From NCBI GenBank assembly GCA_938007965.1, contig CALLMH010000004.1, positions 1 to 64,000 of the forward strand: DNA of 64,000 nucleotides, read 5' to 3'. This document shows positions 27,766 through 36,450 of the stretch, piece after piece. This DNA comes from an uncultured Saprospiraceae bacterium (GTDB lineage: Bacteria; Bacteroidota; Bacteroidia; Chitinophagales; Saprospiraceae). The translations under genes and the position numbers were made by a program. Below the pieces are notes generated by a model. The model worked only from the letters and a program-made list of their open reading frames with translations. It was not told the DNA's origin and searched no databases. Position 1 is the stretch's first letter; each line of letters opens with the position of its first letter.

Positions 27766-30391
27766 ACGTTTTCTGATCTTATTGTCTTTTTTGGTGCTCT
27801 ACTTGGGTGCTGATGCTCAGAATAGTCTTCCATTGCACGATGCGCTTATCGAAATATCAAAACAACACCGACTCAGTCTGATATTCAATCCCGAACAGGT
27901 CGAAAACACCAGTGTCTCGTTTCCAGATACATCATGGTCAGTCGATAAGCAACTATCAACAATTCTCAATAAATCAAATCTTCAATATAAGATAGAAGAT
28001 GGGCAGATTCTTATCTATATAAAACGTAAAATATATGGATATCTAGAGGATGCTGAAACTGGGGAAAGATTGATTTCTGCCACTATACTATCAGTGAATA
28101 ACGGGACTTACGATATTGCGAACGAGTCAGGGTACTTCACCTTATCGACTATAGAGGATTCATTGGAGATCGAAGTGTCTTATGTTGGGTATTCTACATT
28201 GAAGCGAACCATCTATGCCAAAGAAATGAACCGACCGATTACCCTAGGTCTATCATACGATAATAATCTTGAGCAAGTGGAGATAAGTGATGCATTAGCT
28301 TCTTACGATGAACGCAAATACATAGAACTCAATAAGGGAAGTGATATCTTGCTGTATCAGAATCAGGCTAGCTCTGCGGTAGGAGGAGAGCCGGATATAT
28401 TCCAAGCGATGATCCGTCAGTCTGGTGTCAACTCTGGACCAGATGGAGTAGGAGGTATACATATAAGAGGAGGCAGGAATGACCAGAATCAAATATTATA
28501 TGATGGGGTAAGGTTGTATAATTCGTCCCATGCATTTGGAGTGTATTCTATCATCAACTCTAATATTATAGATCAGGCTAGATTACATAAGTCTGGAGCG
28601 AGTGGTCAGTTCTCAGGTAGGCTTTCTTCAATAATGGATGTAAGGATCAAGGATCCCAATCTTAATTCGATTAATGGAAATATTCAGCTATCTACGATAG
28701 CCAGTCAAGCGAGTCTAGAAGTTCCAATTATCAAAGATAAACTCGGAGTAATGCTAACTGGGCGCAGAACACATATAGATCCATTCATACAATCAATATC
28801 AAGAGAGAATAAAAAGGACAATGCCCAAGATGGACAGTCTAATTTTTATTTCGATGATATGAGTCTGAAGTTACATGGTAAGATCAGTAAATCGCAGAGA
28901 TTGTATCTTAGTTTGTATAGAGCGACCGATCAATTTTCGGATCAGTTTGCAGAGCAATTATCCTTTGGTGGAGAACTAATCTATGATTATGAAGAACGTT
29001 CTCAAATCAATTGGTCCAATCAACTTGCGGCACTCAGATATAATCTTCTGCTGGGATCAAATACGATCGTTGATTTCCATATGTCAGCTTACGAGTATGA
29101 ATTTGAGAATGATTACAAAGATGATTTTGTGGAATACTTAGATTATTATAATTACCCAATATACAATGGGCATATCGCAGAGTTTGATGCTGGAATCAGA
29201 ACGATAGATATGAGACTAGATTTCCAGACGCATACCGAGAATCATGAGATCAAATATGGGGTAAAGGCTGGAAGGAAGAATTATCAAGGTGGCTTATTGA
29301 GGGAGTATGATATGGATGAGATTGATGAAACTATGCCGTTGGTTAATGTACCCTTGCTAGAGTATGACCTTGGTAACTTTGATGCGACGGAAGCTACACT
29401 ATATCTATCACATAAGTATAGGTCGACTGATGCTGTCCTCTTGGAGTCGGGATTGTATGCGACACATTTTCAGAGTGTCGATAATCTAGATACAGATACG
29501 GGCAGTTCGTATACCAATATGTTTGGCTATCTAAAGGGCTTGTTCAAAATTGCAGAAGGTATGCATTTTGGAGTATCCGCAGGAACCTTCGTGCAGAATG
29601 AGCATCTACTTTCTATTGGTGATAATGGATATCCAAGTGATGTGTGGCTTCCGAGTACAAAAGGTACACCGCCTCAGAGATCATATCAAGCAGAGGTATT
29701 CGGTGATATCAAATATGGATCACATACATTAAAAGCCTCAGCATATTATAAAGAGCAAAAAGGGCTCGTGGTATTCAGTGAACCTTCATTGCCGTCAATA
29801 TCAAATACAGAGACAGATTTTTGGGAAGAAGATACTTTTCTAGCGGATGCCAAAGGCTACGGTATCGAATTAGACTACACTTTTTCGATCAGAGATAAAT
29901 TTACATTTAGATCTATTTATACGGCTACGCATGCTGATTATTTTTATTTAGATCAGTTCGGGCAAGAGGATAGTTACCCTTTTGACTATTCTATTCCTCA
30001 TACAGTGAATATTGCGATGAATGCAAAACTGACAAATCGTTTTAGACTTTCTATTGATTGGTATTTTGCTGCGGGACGCCCATATACTTTATTTTCTGTG
30101 GATAAGAGTTTTTCTCCTATCGAACGGATCGAAGCGGGTGCTGTCGTATTTCAAATAAGCGATATTGATAATGATCGTACACTGCCAAGCGCGCACAAGT
30201 TATCCATAGCATTGAGCACCTCATGGCACTGGGGTAAAGTGAAGAATGATCTCACGCTTGGTGTTCAAAATGTATATAACCGAAATAACTTCCTCTATAA
30301 ATACGAATTTGATGATGGTTATGAGAGAGAGACAAGAGGACAAGGTTCTTTTCCAATATTACCATTATTAAGATGGAGAGTAGAGTTTTAA
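27749..30391 (+). CDS. TonB-dependent receptor with STN signalling domain
   Basis: An outer-membrane beta-barrel receptor of 880 residues. Signal peptide 1-23 (ends GADAQ); STN domain about 24-88, which contacts FecR-type proteins; a carboxypeptidase-regulatory-like Ig domain about 90-170; plug about 200-310 (GGIHIRGGRNDQNQILYDGVRLYN); and a barrel to the C-terminal phenylalanine used by the BAM machinery. The start overlaps fecR-like by 17 nt. No SusD-type lipoprotein gene follows, so it is not a classical glycan-utilisation pair; the ligand could be a siderophore, peptide or oligosaccharide. Confidence 0.92.
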   Translation: MEHVIRRFLILLSFLVLYLGADAQNSLPLHDALIEISKQHRLSLIFNPEQVENTSVSFPDTSWSVDKQLSTILNKSNLQYKIEDGQILIYIKRKIYGYLEDAETGERLISATILSVNNGTYDIANESGYFTLSTIEDSLEIEVSYVGYSTLKRTIYAKEMNRPITLGLSYDNNLEQVEISDALASYDERKYIELNKGSDILLYQNQASSAVGGEPDIFQAMIRQSGVNSGPDGVGGIHIRGGRNDQNQILYDGVRLYNSSHAFGVYSIINSNIIDQARLHKSGASGQFSGRLSSIMDVRIKDPNLNSINGNIQLSTIASQASLEVPIIKDKLGVMLTGRRTHIDPFIQSISRENKKDNAQDGQSNFYFDDMSLKLHGKISKSQRLYLSLYRATDQFSDQFAEQLSFGGELIYDYEERSQINWSNQLAALRYNLLLGSNTIVDFHMSAYEYEFENDYKDDFVEYLDYYNYPIYNGHIAEFDAGIRTIDMRLDFQTHTENHEIKYGVKAGRKNYQGGLLREYDMDEIDETMPLVNVPLLEYDLGNFDATEATLYLSHKYRSTDAVLLESGLYATHFQSVDNLDTDTGSSYTNMFGYLKGLFKIAEGMHFGVSAGTFVQNEHLLSIGDNGYPSDVWLPSTKGTPPQRSYQAEVFGDIKYGSHTLKASAYYKEQKGLVVFSEPSLPSISNTETDFWEEDTFLADAKGYGIELDYTFSIRDKFTFRSIYTATHADYFYLDQFGQEDSYPFDYSIPHTVNIAMNAKLTNRFRLSIDWYFAAGRPYTLFSVDKSFSPIERIEAGAVVFQISDIDNDRTLPSAHKLSIALSTSWHWGKVKNDLTLGVQNVYNRNNFLYKYEFDDGYERETRGQGSFPILPLLRWRVEF

Positions 30392-30540
30392 TCTTCTGAG
30401 AACCCATTATCAAGATTATTATTAGATTAAATTGATCGTAACCGTTCAGACCTTAATAGCGATGGTTCAGCCTAAACCAATTCGTACTTCCTACTAGTCT
30501 CCGCATATTTGGATCATCGTTAATCAAAAAAAACATTACC

Positions 30541-30960
30541 ATGACTCCAGCAGAAATATTTCCAATCGGCGGATTAAGCGCAATGCCTATGTGGGCTTTG
30601 ATGATTCTTTTTCCGAGATGGAAGGTCACTAGATTTTTAATTGATTATAAGGTTGTTCCCATTTTTATAGCTGTCATATATGCTGTTTATATCGGTTTGT
30701 CGATAAGTAGTGATGGCGCCATGGACTTTGGAAGTTTTGAGTCAGTCAAGGAATTATTCACCAAAGACAATGCAATCTTAGCCGGATGGATGCACTATAT
30801 CTGTTTTGATCTTCTGATAGGAATGTGGATGGTCAATCAGAATAGAGACCTTAAAATCCATCTATTATTAATGGCTCCTTGTCTCTTCTTCACATTTATG
30901 CTGGGACCAATCGGATTTCTACTTTTCATCATTTTTAAATCACTTAAGAAAACTAAATAA
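30541..30960 (+). CDS. ABA4-like (DUF4281) membrane protein
   Basis: A 139-residue protein with four predicted helices. The pattern LAGWMHYICFDLLIGMWMV and the preceding acidic segment match the ABA4-like family. Plant ABA4 is needed for neoxanthin formation; the bacterial function is not known to me. It is the first gene of a four-gene unit: the next gene starts 2 nt after its stop codon. Confidence 0.75.
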   Translation: MTPAEIFPIGGLSAMPMWALMILFPRWKVTRFLIDYKVVPIFIAVIYAVYIGLSISSDGAMDFGSFESVKELFTKDNAILAGWMHYICFDLLIGMWMVNQNRDLKIHLLLMAPCLFFTFMLGPIGFLLFIIFKSLKKTK

Positions 30961-30962
30961 CC

Positions 30963-31880
30963 ATGGACTTCATAAATCAATCAAACCCAACTCAACTAAT
31001 CTCACCAAAAAATAGAATAATGATGATAAATGACCATCAGTTAAAACAGAATAATTCAAAGTCAAATTTTGCTACACTAAAATCACTATTTAAATCTATG
31101 GTGACTACAGTCAAAAATGAAAGCCCTTCACTATATTGGATTGTGGTGGCTCATTTTGCGTTTGCTTTAGTTTGTATTCTCGGACTTATGTTTGACGATC
31201 GATTACTTTTGGGAATTAATGTGTGGATAAAGCCATTGAAATTTCTAATTTCAACAGGAATATATCTAATGACTTTTGGCTATTTTACATCTTTGTATCC
31301 ATTTTCGACACGTAAGAAAAAGATACTTAACAATGTAGTGGCTTGGACTTTATTGGTGGAGACTGCGATCATAGTAGGTCAGGGAATCAGAGGAGTTCAG
31401 TCTCATTATAATATGAATAGTCCTTTGGATGGAATACTATTCGCAGTGATGGGGATTCTTATAGGGGTCAATGTTGTTATCATGATGTTTTATTTAATTG
31501 AAACAATCAGGCTGAAAATGAATACTACAAAGTCTGTACAATGGGCGATTTTATTGGGTTGGATTATACTTATTATTGGTAGTTGGGTCGGCGGGCAGAT
31601 GATCAGTCAGATGTCTCATAATGTGGGAGTAGCTGATGGTGGCGAGGGCCTACCCTTGGTCAATTGGAGTACAATAGCAGGTGATTTAAGGGTAGCTCAT
31701 TTTTTTGGAATCCATGGAATGCAGATCATCCCATTATTTGCTTTTTGGATATCTAGGAAATGGAAAGCAACAAATAGGAATCAAATCATAGTAGTAACTA
31801 TCTTCGGCTTAGGTTATGCAGCTTGGATAGGATATACATTCTATCAAGCGAAAGAAGGAATGGCTTTAATCAATCTTTAA
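30963..31880 (+). CDS. Multi-pass membrane protein of unknown function
   Basis: A 305-residue protein with about seven hydrophobic helices after a long polar N-terminus. ATG codons near 31020 or at M46 could be the real start, since the first 45 residues are polar and low in complexity. Conserved-looking polar positions in membrane parts include GINVWIKPLKF, GQGIRGVQSHYN and RVAHFFGIHGMQIIP. I do not recognise a named family. Spacing of 2 nt upstream and 9 nt downstream places it in an operon with an ABA4-like protein and a LytS/LytTR pair. Confidence 0.75.
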   Translation: MDFINQSNPTQLISPKNRIMMINDHQLKQNNSKSNFATLKSLFKSMVTTVKNESPSLYWIVVAHFAFALVCILGLMFDDRLLLGINVWIKPLKFLISTGIYLMTFGYFTSLYPFSTRKKKILNNVVAWTLLVETAIIVGQGIRGVQSHYNMNSPLDGILFAVMGILIGVNVVIMMFYLIETIRLKMNTTKSVQWAILLGWIILIIGSWVGGQMISQMSHNVGVADGGEGLPLVNWSTIAGDLRVAHFFGIHGMQIIPLFAFWISRKWKATNRNQIIVVTIFGLGYAAWIGYTFYQAKEGMALINL

Positions 31881-31889
31881 TCAATAGAA

Positions 31890-32972
31890 ATGTTACTACC
31901 GGGTAAGAAGGATAGAATTAAGTATTTTGGATTTGATGATCAATGGTTTTTTATCATCGGGGTGTTTGTAGTATCTGTTATTATTGATTTTTTATTCAAT
32001 AATTCGTTTGCACGGTACTTACTAGAAGAGGCATTAATTAGTTGGGGCATTTCATTATGTTTTACGATCTGCAACTGGTCAGTGATGAGGTGGTCAATGC
32101 TTAGCCTACGAAAAAAACTCCCTTTGTTTAAGGACAATATCAAGCGAAGTGGTATTCTATTTATTCTTATGATATGCACGGTTTTGATCATTGATGCGAT
32201 TGGGAATTTTTTCCTTGCTAAAGCTTTCGGACATACTTACCATCCAATATCAAAGCCAAGACTATTGATTCCTATATTACTGATAAGTACAATGGTGCTA
32301 GCTATTTATGAAGCTATATATTATTATTTGAGATTGAAAACTACAATCAGGCAAGAGGAGCAAGCAAAACAACTAGTAGTGCAAGCAAAGATGGATGCAT
32401 TAAGAAATCAAGCTCAACCACATTTTTTGTTCAATAGCCTGAATACATTGCGCGATATCATAGACTATGATTCTAAAGAGGATGCAAAAAAGTTCGTGGA
32501 TAAACTATCGGATGTATATCGATTCATACTAGATACTGGCAATGCAAACTTGGTTACTCTACGTGACGAATTGAAATTCGCAAAATCATATATTCATATA
32601 CAATCTGAGAGATTTGGTGATAATTTGAAGTTGGTGTGGGATATAAATGAAGCATCTTTGGACAAAAAAGTAGTACCGATGAGTTTGCAATTATTACTAG
32701 AGAATGCCATGAAGCATAATATAATCTCTAAGGCAAATCCACTCGAGATCGTAGTTAAGGTAGTGGATAGTCAGTTGATAGTAGAAAACAAAATTCAACC
32801 AAAATCAACCCAATTGCCATCAACAAAGCTGGGATTAAAAAACATAGAAAAACGATACTCCTTGATCTCAGAAGAGATTCCTTCTTTTGTAAATGAAGGT
32901 GGTTATTTCACAGTCTCTCTTCCATTATTGAAATCAACTAAAACTTATAGTTATGAAAATACTAATAGTTGA
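31890..32972 (+). CDS. LytS-type membrane sensor histidine kinase
   Basis: A 360-residue kinase with four N-terminal membrane helices (about 15-140), a short coiled coil, and the His_kinase domain with QAQPHFLFNSLNTLRDII, phospho-acceptor His178. A degenerate HATPase part (LLLENAMKHN, GLKNIEKRY) follows. It has no extracytoplasmic sensor domain, so the signal is probably sensed in the membrane or by the two membrane proteins encoded just upstream. The gene overlaps the response regulator by 20 nt, marking a cognate pair. Confidence 0.9.
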   Translation: MLLPGKKDRIKYFGFDDQWFFIIGVFVVSVIIDFLFNNSFARYLLEEALISWGISLCFTICNWSVMRWSMLSLRKKLPLFKDNIKRSGILFILMICTVLIIDAIGNFFLAKAFGHTYHPISKPRLLIPILLISTMVLAIYEAIYYYLRLKTTIRQEEQAKQLVVQAKMDALRNQAQPHFLFNSLNTLRDIIDYDSKEDAKKFVDKLSDVYRFILDTGNANLVTLRDELKFAKSYIHIQSERFGDNLKLVWDINEASLDKKVVPMSLQLLLENAMKHNIISKANPLEIVVKVVDSQLIVENKIQPKSTQLPSTKLGLKNIEKRYSLISEEIPSFVNEGGYFTVSLPLLKSTKTYSYENTNS

Positions 32973-33705
32973 AGACGAACCCCGTGCGGCAAGTCAGCTA
33001 CAGATAATGCTTAATATCTGTAATTTCGATTATCAATTGCTCGATATATTAGATACCATCGAGGATTCAGTTGCCTGGTTTCGAGGACACAAGAGTCCAG
33101 ATCTAGTATTTATGGATATCCAACTGGCCGATGGTCTCAGTTTTGAGATATTTCAGCAAATAACTGTTGATGCACCGATCATATTCACTACTGCATTTGA
33201 CCAGTATGCGATACAAGCATTCAAAGTGAATAGTGTAGATTATCTTCTCAAGCCTATCCAAAAAGAAGACTTAGATGCAGCTTTGATTAAGTTTACGAAG
33301 ACCAATAAGCCTACTAGCATTGATCATGATATGCTAAAGCAACTTCTTGGAAGTATTCAGAAACCTAAGACTAGAGGAGGAATTCTTGTGAAAGAGGGTA
33401 GTGGTTTTGTCCAAGTTGATATCTCACTTTTTTCCTATTTTTATTCTGAAGATAGTGTCACTTTTGGTATTACTGACAATAAGCGATTTATCATTGACGA
33501 GACGATAGATCAGCTATATGAAACATTGGATAAGGATCAATTTTATAAGATAAATCGTGGACAAGTCATCAGCAAGTTGTCACTCATCAAAATCGACCCA
33601 TATTTTAATCATAGAGTCAAACTTACTATATCTAATCCTCGTGATCAAGAGTTCATAGTCAGCCGGCAGAAAACTACTGAGTTCAAAGCTTGGATCAATA
33701 GGTAG
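32953..33705 (+). CDS. LytTR-family response regulator
   Basis: A 250-residue regulator. The N-terminal receiver has the acidic EDE patch, the phospho-acceptor Asp in FMDIQLADG and the LLKPIQ lysine. The C-terminal LytTR DNA-binding domain includes VDISLFSYFYSEDS and FYKINRGQVIS. Partner of the overlapping LytS-type kinase. Confidence 0.92.
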   Translation: MKILIVEDEPRAASQLQIMLNICNFDYQLLDILDTIEDSVAWFRGHKSPDLVFMDIQLADGLSFEIFQQITVDAPIIFTTAFDQYAIQAFKVNSVDYLLKPIQKEDLDAALIKFTKTNKPTSIDHDMLKQLLGSIQKPKTRGGILVKEGSGFVQVDISLFSYFYSEDSVTFGITDNKRFIIDETIDQLYETLDKDQFYKINRGQVISKLSLIKIDPYFNHRVKLTISNPRDQEFIVSRQKTTEFKAWINR

Positions 33706-33759
33706 TAGTATTTCTGAAACCTTTTACTCGTCTAAGACCATTAAAATAACTAATTCCGT

Positions 33760-33767
33760 TATTTTTG
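33760..33767 (+). promoter_or_regulatory. Candidate -7 element of the nadE promoter
   Basis: TATTTTTG matches TAnnTTTG, 25 nt before the nadE ATG. It overlaps the right arm of an 8-bp perfect inverted repeat (33743-33750 with 33758-33765) that could also end the upstream operon. Confidence 0.35.
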
Positions 33768-33792
33768 GATTCTAAATTATACATAGCATCAT

Positions 33793-35430
33793 ATGAAAAT
33801 AACCGTAGCACAACTCAATTACCATATAGGAAATTTCGAAGGGAATACTGCCAAGATGCTAGAAGCAGTAGCAAAGGCGAAAGAGGATAAAGCTGATATC
33901 ATCTGCTTTAGTGAATTGGCAACATGTGGATATCCACCGAGAGACTTTTTGGAGTTTGATGATTTCATCAGATTAGGAGAAGAGAGTATTGCTCGATTGG
34001 CGAAAGCTGCAGATGGGATTGCTATCGTCGTAGGGTCTGTATCTAGAAATCCTGTAGTCGAGGGCAAAGATTTGCACAATTCTGCCTACTTCCTAGAAGA
34101 TGGTAAGGTAAAGTACGTGCAGCATAAAACACTACTGCCGACCTATGATATATTCGATGAATATCGATACTTCGAACCCGCTTCCGATTGGGGGATAGTA
34201 GAGTATAAGGGTAAGAAAATCGCGCTTACAGTATGTGAAGATATTTGGAATATAGGCAATGAAAATCCGCTCTACAAGATCTGCCCACTAGATGAAATGA
34301 TCAAACTAGGACCTGATTTTATATTGAATGTATCAGCATCACCTTTTGATCATAACCATGCAGAAAATAGGATCGATATCGTAAAGGCCAACTGCGAACG
34401 ATACAAAATACCGATGATCTATGTCAATCACGTAGGCGCTCAAACCGAGATCATATTCGATGGTGGCTCTTTGATAGCTTCAAGCGATGGTTTGATTCAT
34501 GAAGAATTGCCGTTCTTCGAAGAAAGTGTCAAGACATTTGACATTGCAGATATAGAGAATACGACAAAAGATAATATCAACCCCAAAGAAAAGATAGCAC
34601 TGATCCATGACGCGATCATAATCGGGATCAAGGATTACTTCGGTAAATTAGGATTTACAAAAGCGATGCTCGGATTATCCGGTGGTATTGATTCGGCTGT
34701 TACTCTGGCACTAGCTGCAAGAGCACTTGGTCCTGAGAATGTGCATTCACTACTTATGCCTTCGCAATACTCGTCAGATCATAGTGTGAATGATGCAGTA
34801 GCACTAGCTGAAAATCTGGGATCTCCATATAATATCATCCCCATCAAAGGGATCTATGATGCTGTCATGGAACAGATGGGGCCAATATTCGGCGATCGAC
34901 CATTCAACGTAACAGAAGAAAACATACAAGCAAGATCTAGAGGATTACTCAATATGGCCTTGTCCAATAAATTTGGGAATATCTTACTCAATACCTCCAA
35001 TAAAAGTGAGATGGCAGTAGGATATGGGACACTTTACGGTGATCTCTGTGGTGGACTTTCCGTGATTGCTGATGTCTACAAGACAGACGTATTTCGATTG
35101 GCAGAATATATCAACAAAGACAAAGAGATCATACCGATCAATACCATAAAAAAACCACCATCTGCAGAACTAAGACCAAATCAAAAAGACAGTGATAGTC
35201 TTCCGGATTATGATATCTTGGATGAGATTTTGTATCAATACATTGAACTTACCAAAGATCCACAGGATATCATCGAGATGGGTTATGACGAAGCACTCGT
35301 CAAGCGAATTCTGAAGATGGTAAATAGAAACGAATTTAAAAGATATCAAACAGCGCCTGTATTGAGAGTGTCGTCCAAAGCGTTCGGCATGGGAAGAAGA
35401 ATGCCCATAGTAGGAAAATACTTGAGTTAG
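33793..35430 (+). CDS. nadE: Glutamine-dependent NAD+ synthetase
   Basis: Amidates nicotinic acid adenine dinucleotide to NAD, using ammonia from its own glutaminase domain. The 545-residue protein has an N-terminal nitrilase-type glutaminase with the Glu41, Lys112 and Cys148 triad (FSELATCGYPP, VQHKTLLP, TVCEDIW). The C-terminal synthetase domain has the ATP-binding SGGIDSA near 295-301. It is a complete two-domain enzyme, shorter than the about 640-residue type. Its stop codon directly abuts the repeat array at 35431. Confidence 0.95.
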   Translation: MKITVAQLNYHIGNFEGNTAKMLEAVAKAKEDKADIICFSELATCGYPPRDFLEFDDFIRLGEESIARLAKAADGIAIVVGSVSRNPVVEGKDLHNSAYFLEDGKVKYVQHKTLLPTYDIFDEYRYFEPASDWGIVEYKGKKIALTVCEDIWNIGNENPLYKICPLDEMIKLGPDFILNVSASPFDHNHAENRIDIVKANCERYKIPMIYVNHVGAQTEIIFDGGSLIASSDGLIHEELPFFEESVKTFDIADIENTTKDNINPKEKIALIHDAIIIGIKDYFGKLGFTKAMLGLSGGIDSAVTLALAARALGPENVHSLLMPSQYSSDHSVNDAVALAENLGSPYNIIPIKGIYDAVMEQMGPIFGDRPFNVTEENIQARSRGLLNMALSNKFGNILLNTSNKSEMAVGYGTLYGDLCGGLSVIADVYKTDVFRLAEYINKDKEIIPINTIKKPPSAELRPNQKDSDSLPDYDILDEILYQYIELTKDPQDIIEMGYDEALVKRILKMVNRNEFKRYQTAPVLRVSSKAFGMGRRMPIVGKYLS

Positions 35431-35594
35431 ACAAGCGTGGCTTACGTTGTAAACGCGCGAGCCCTTGTTATAGAAAATTGAAAATTTGCGGGACAAGCGT
35501 GGCTTACGCAGTAAACGCGCGAGCCCTATTAGCAAGCGTGGCTTACGCATTAAACGCGCGAGCTCTTTTAGCAAGCGTGGCTTACGCAGTAAAC
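35431..35594. repeat. Array of four 34-bp imperfect palindromic repeats
   Basis: Units at 35431-35464, 35493-35526, 35532-35565 and a truncated one at 35571-35594 share the core CAAGCGTGGCTTACGC and, in the first three, AAACGCGCGAGC. Each full unit folds as GGCTTACGC paired with GCGCGAGCC (one mismatch, one G-T wobble) around a 7-nt loop. Spacers are 28, 5 and 5 nt. The GC-rich units contrast with the AT-rich surroundings and fill the gap between nadE and the paaG-like gene. Confidence 0.85.
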
Positions 35595-35621
35595 TCATAA
35601 AACAAATCAAAACTAAAGACA

Positions 35622-36395
35622 ATGACATTAATATTCGAAAAGAAAGATAACATAGCTTACATCACATTCAATAGACCGGATAAATACAATAGTGTCAACA
35701 AGCAAACCGCCTTGGCATTTCAATCGGCATTAGATGATTGTGCTTCGGATAAGTCTATCAGGTGTGTGGTGATTACTGGCAAAGGAAAAGCATTCTGTGC
35801 GGGACAAGATCTAGGAGAAATCGTAGATCCGAATGGTCCACCATTAGATGAGATCGTAAGCAATCACTACAATCCGATCGTCATGAAAATCAGGGGGTTA
35901 GAAAAGCCGGTCATCGCTGCGGTAAATGGAATCGCTGCAGGAGCGGGAGCTAATATCGCCTTGGCGTGTGATATTGTGATCGCTACGATGTCTGCTAGTT
36001 TTCTACAAGCATTTAGTAAGATAGGATTGATCCCTGATAGTGGAGGCACATATACACTTCCACGGAAGATCGGATTAGCTAGAGCGAGTGCATTGATGAT
36101 GTTAGGTGAGAAAGTGCCAGCCGAAGATGCTCAACAGATGGGGATGATCTATAAAGCTGTAGCGGACGAAGACTTCGAATCGGTAATAGCTAAGACGGCC
36201 AAAAAACTAGCCAATATGCCGACAGTCGGATTAGCACTCACCAAGAAATTACTCAACGAAAGTGCAAAAAACAACATGGAAGAACAACTCGCGCTAGAAC
36301 ATGAATGTCAGAATATCGCAGGAGTAACTGAAGATTACAGTGAAGGGGTAAAGGCATTCTTAGAGAAGAGACCTCCGGTATTTAGAGGAAAGTAG
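35622..36395 (+). CDS. paaG: Enoyl-CoA hydratase/isomerase, PaaG-like
   Basis: A crotonase-fold enzyme of 257 residues. KAFCAGQDLGEIVDPNGP (57-73), VNGIAAGAGAN (oxyanion hole) and FSKIGLIPDSGGT with Asp139 are closer to PaaG, the ring-1,2-epoxyphenylacetyl-CoA isomerase, than to general hydratases; the second hydratase Glu is not in its usual place. No other phenylacetate genes are nearby, so the physiological substrate may be another enoyl-CoA. It is preceded by the repeat array and convergent with the glycosyltransferase gene. Confidence 0.8.
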   Translation: MTLIFEKKDNIAYITFNRPDKYNSVNKQTALAFQSALDDCASDKSIRCVVITGKGKAFCAGQDLGEIVDPNGPPLDEIVSNHYNPIVMKIRGLEKPVIAAVNGIAAGAGANIALACDIVIATMSASFLQAFSKIGLIPDSGGTYTLPRKIGLARASALMMLGEKVPAEDAQQMGMIYKAVADEDFESVIAKTAKKLANMPTVGLALTKKLLNESAKNNMEEQLALEHECQNIAGVTEDYSEGVKAFLEKRPPVFRGK

Positions 36396-36450
36396 ATAGT
36401 ACATAGAGTTAATAGGGTAATCAGATAATTCAGTAATAGTAAGGATTATA

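Noticed and set aside
35431-35594. CRISPR array
   Set aside because: Spacers are 28, 5 and 5 nt and not unique-length spacers, the units are GC-rich palindromes, and there are no cas genes.
35170-35628. Minus-strand frame of 152 codons with repeated RKPRL motifs
   Set aside because: It runs antisense through the end of nadE and the palindromic array; the repeat motif only reflects the DNA repeats.
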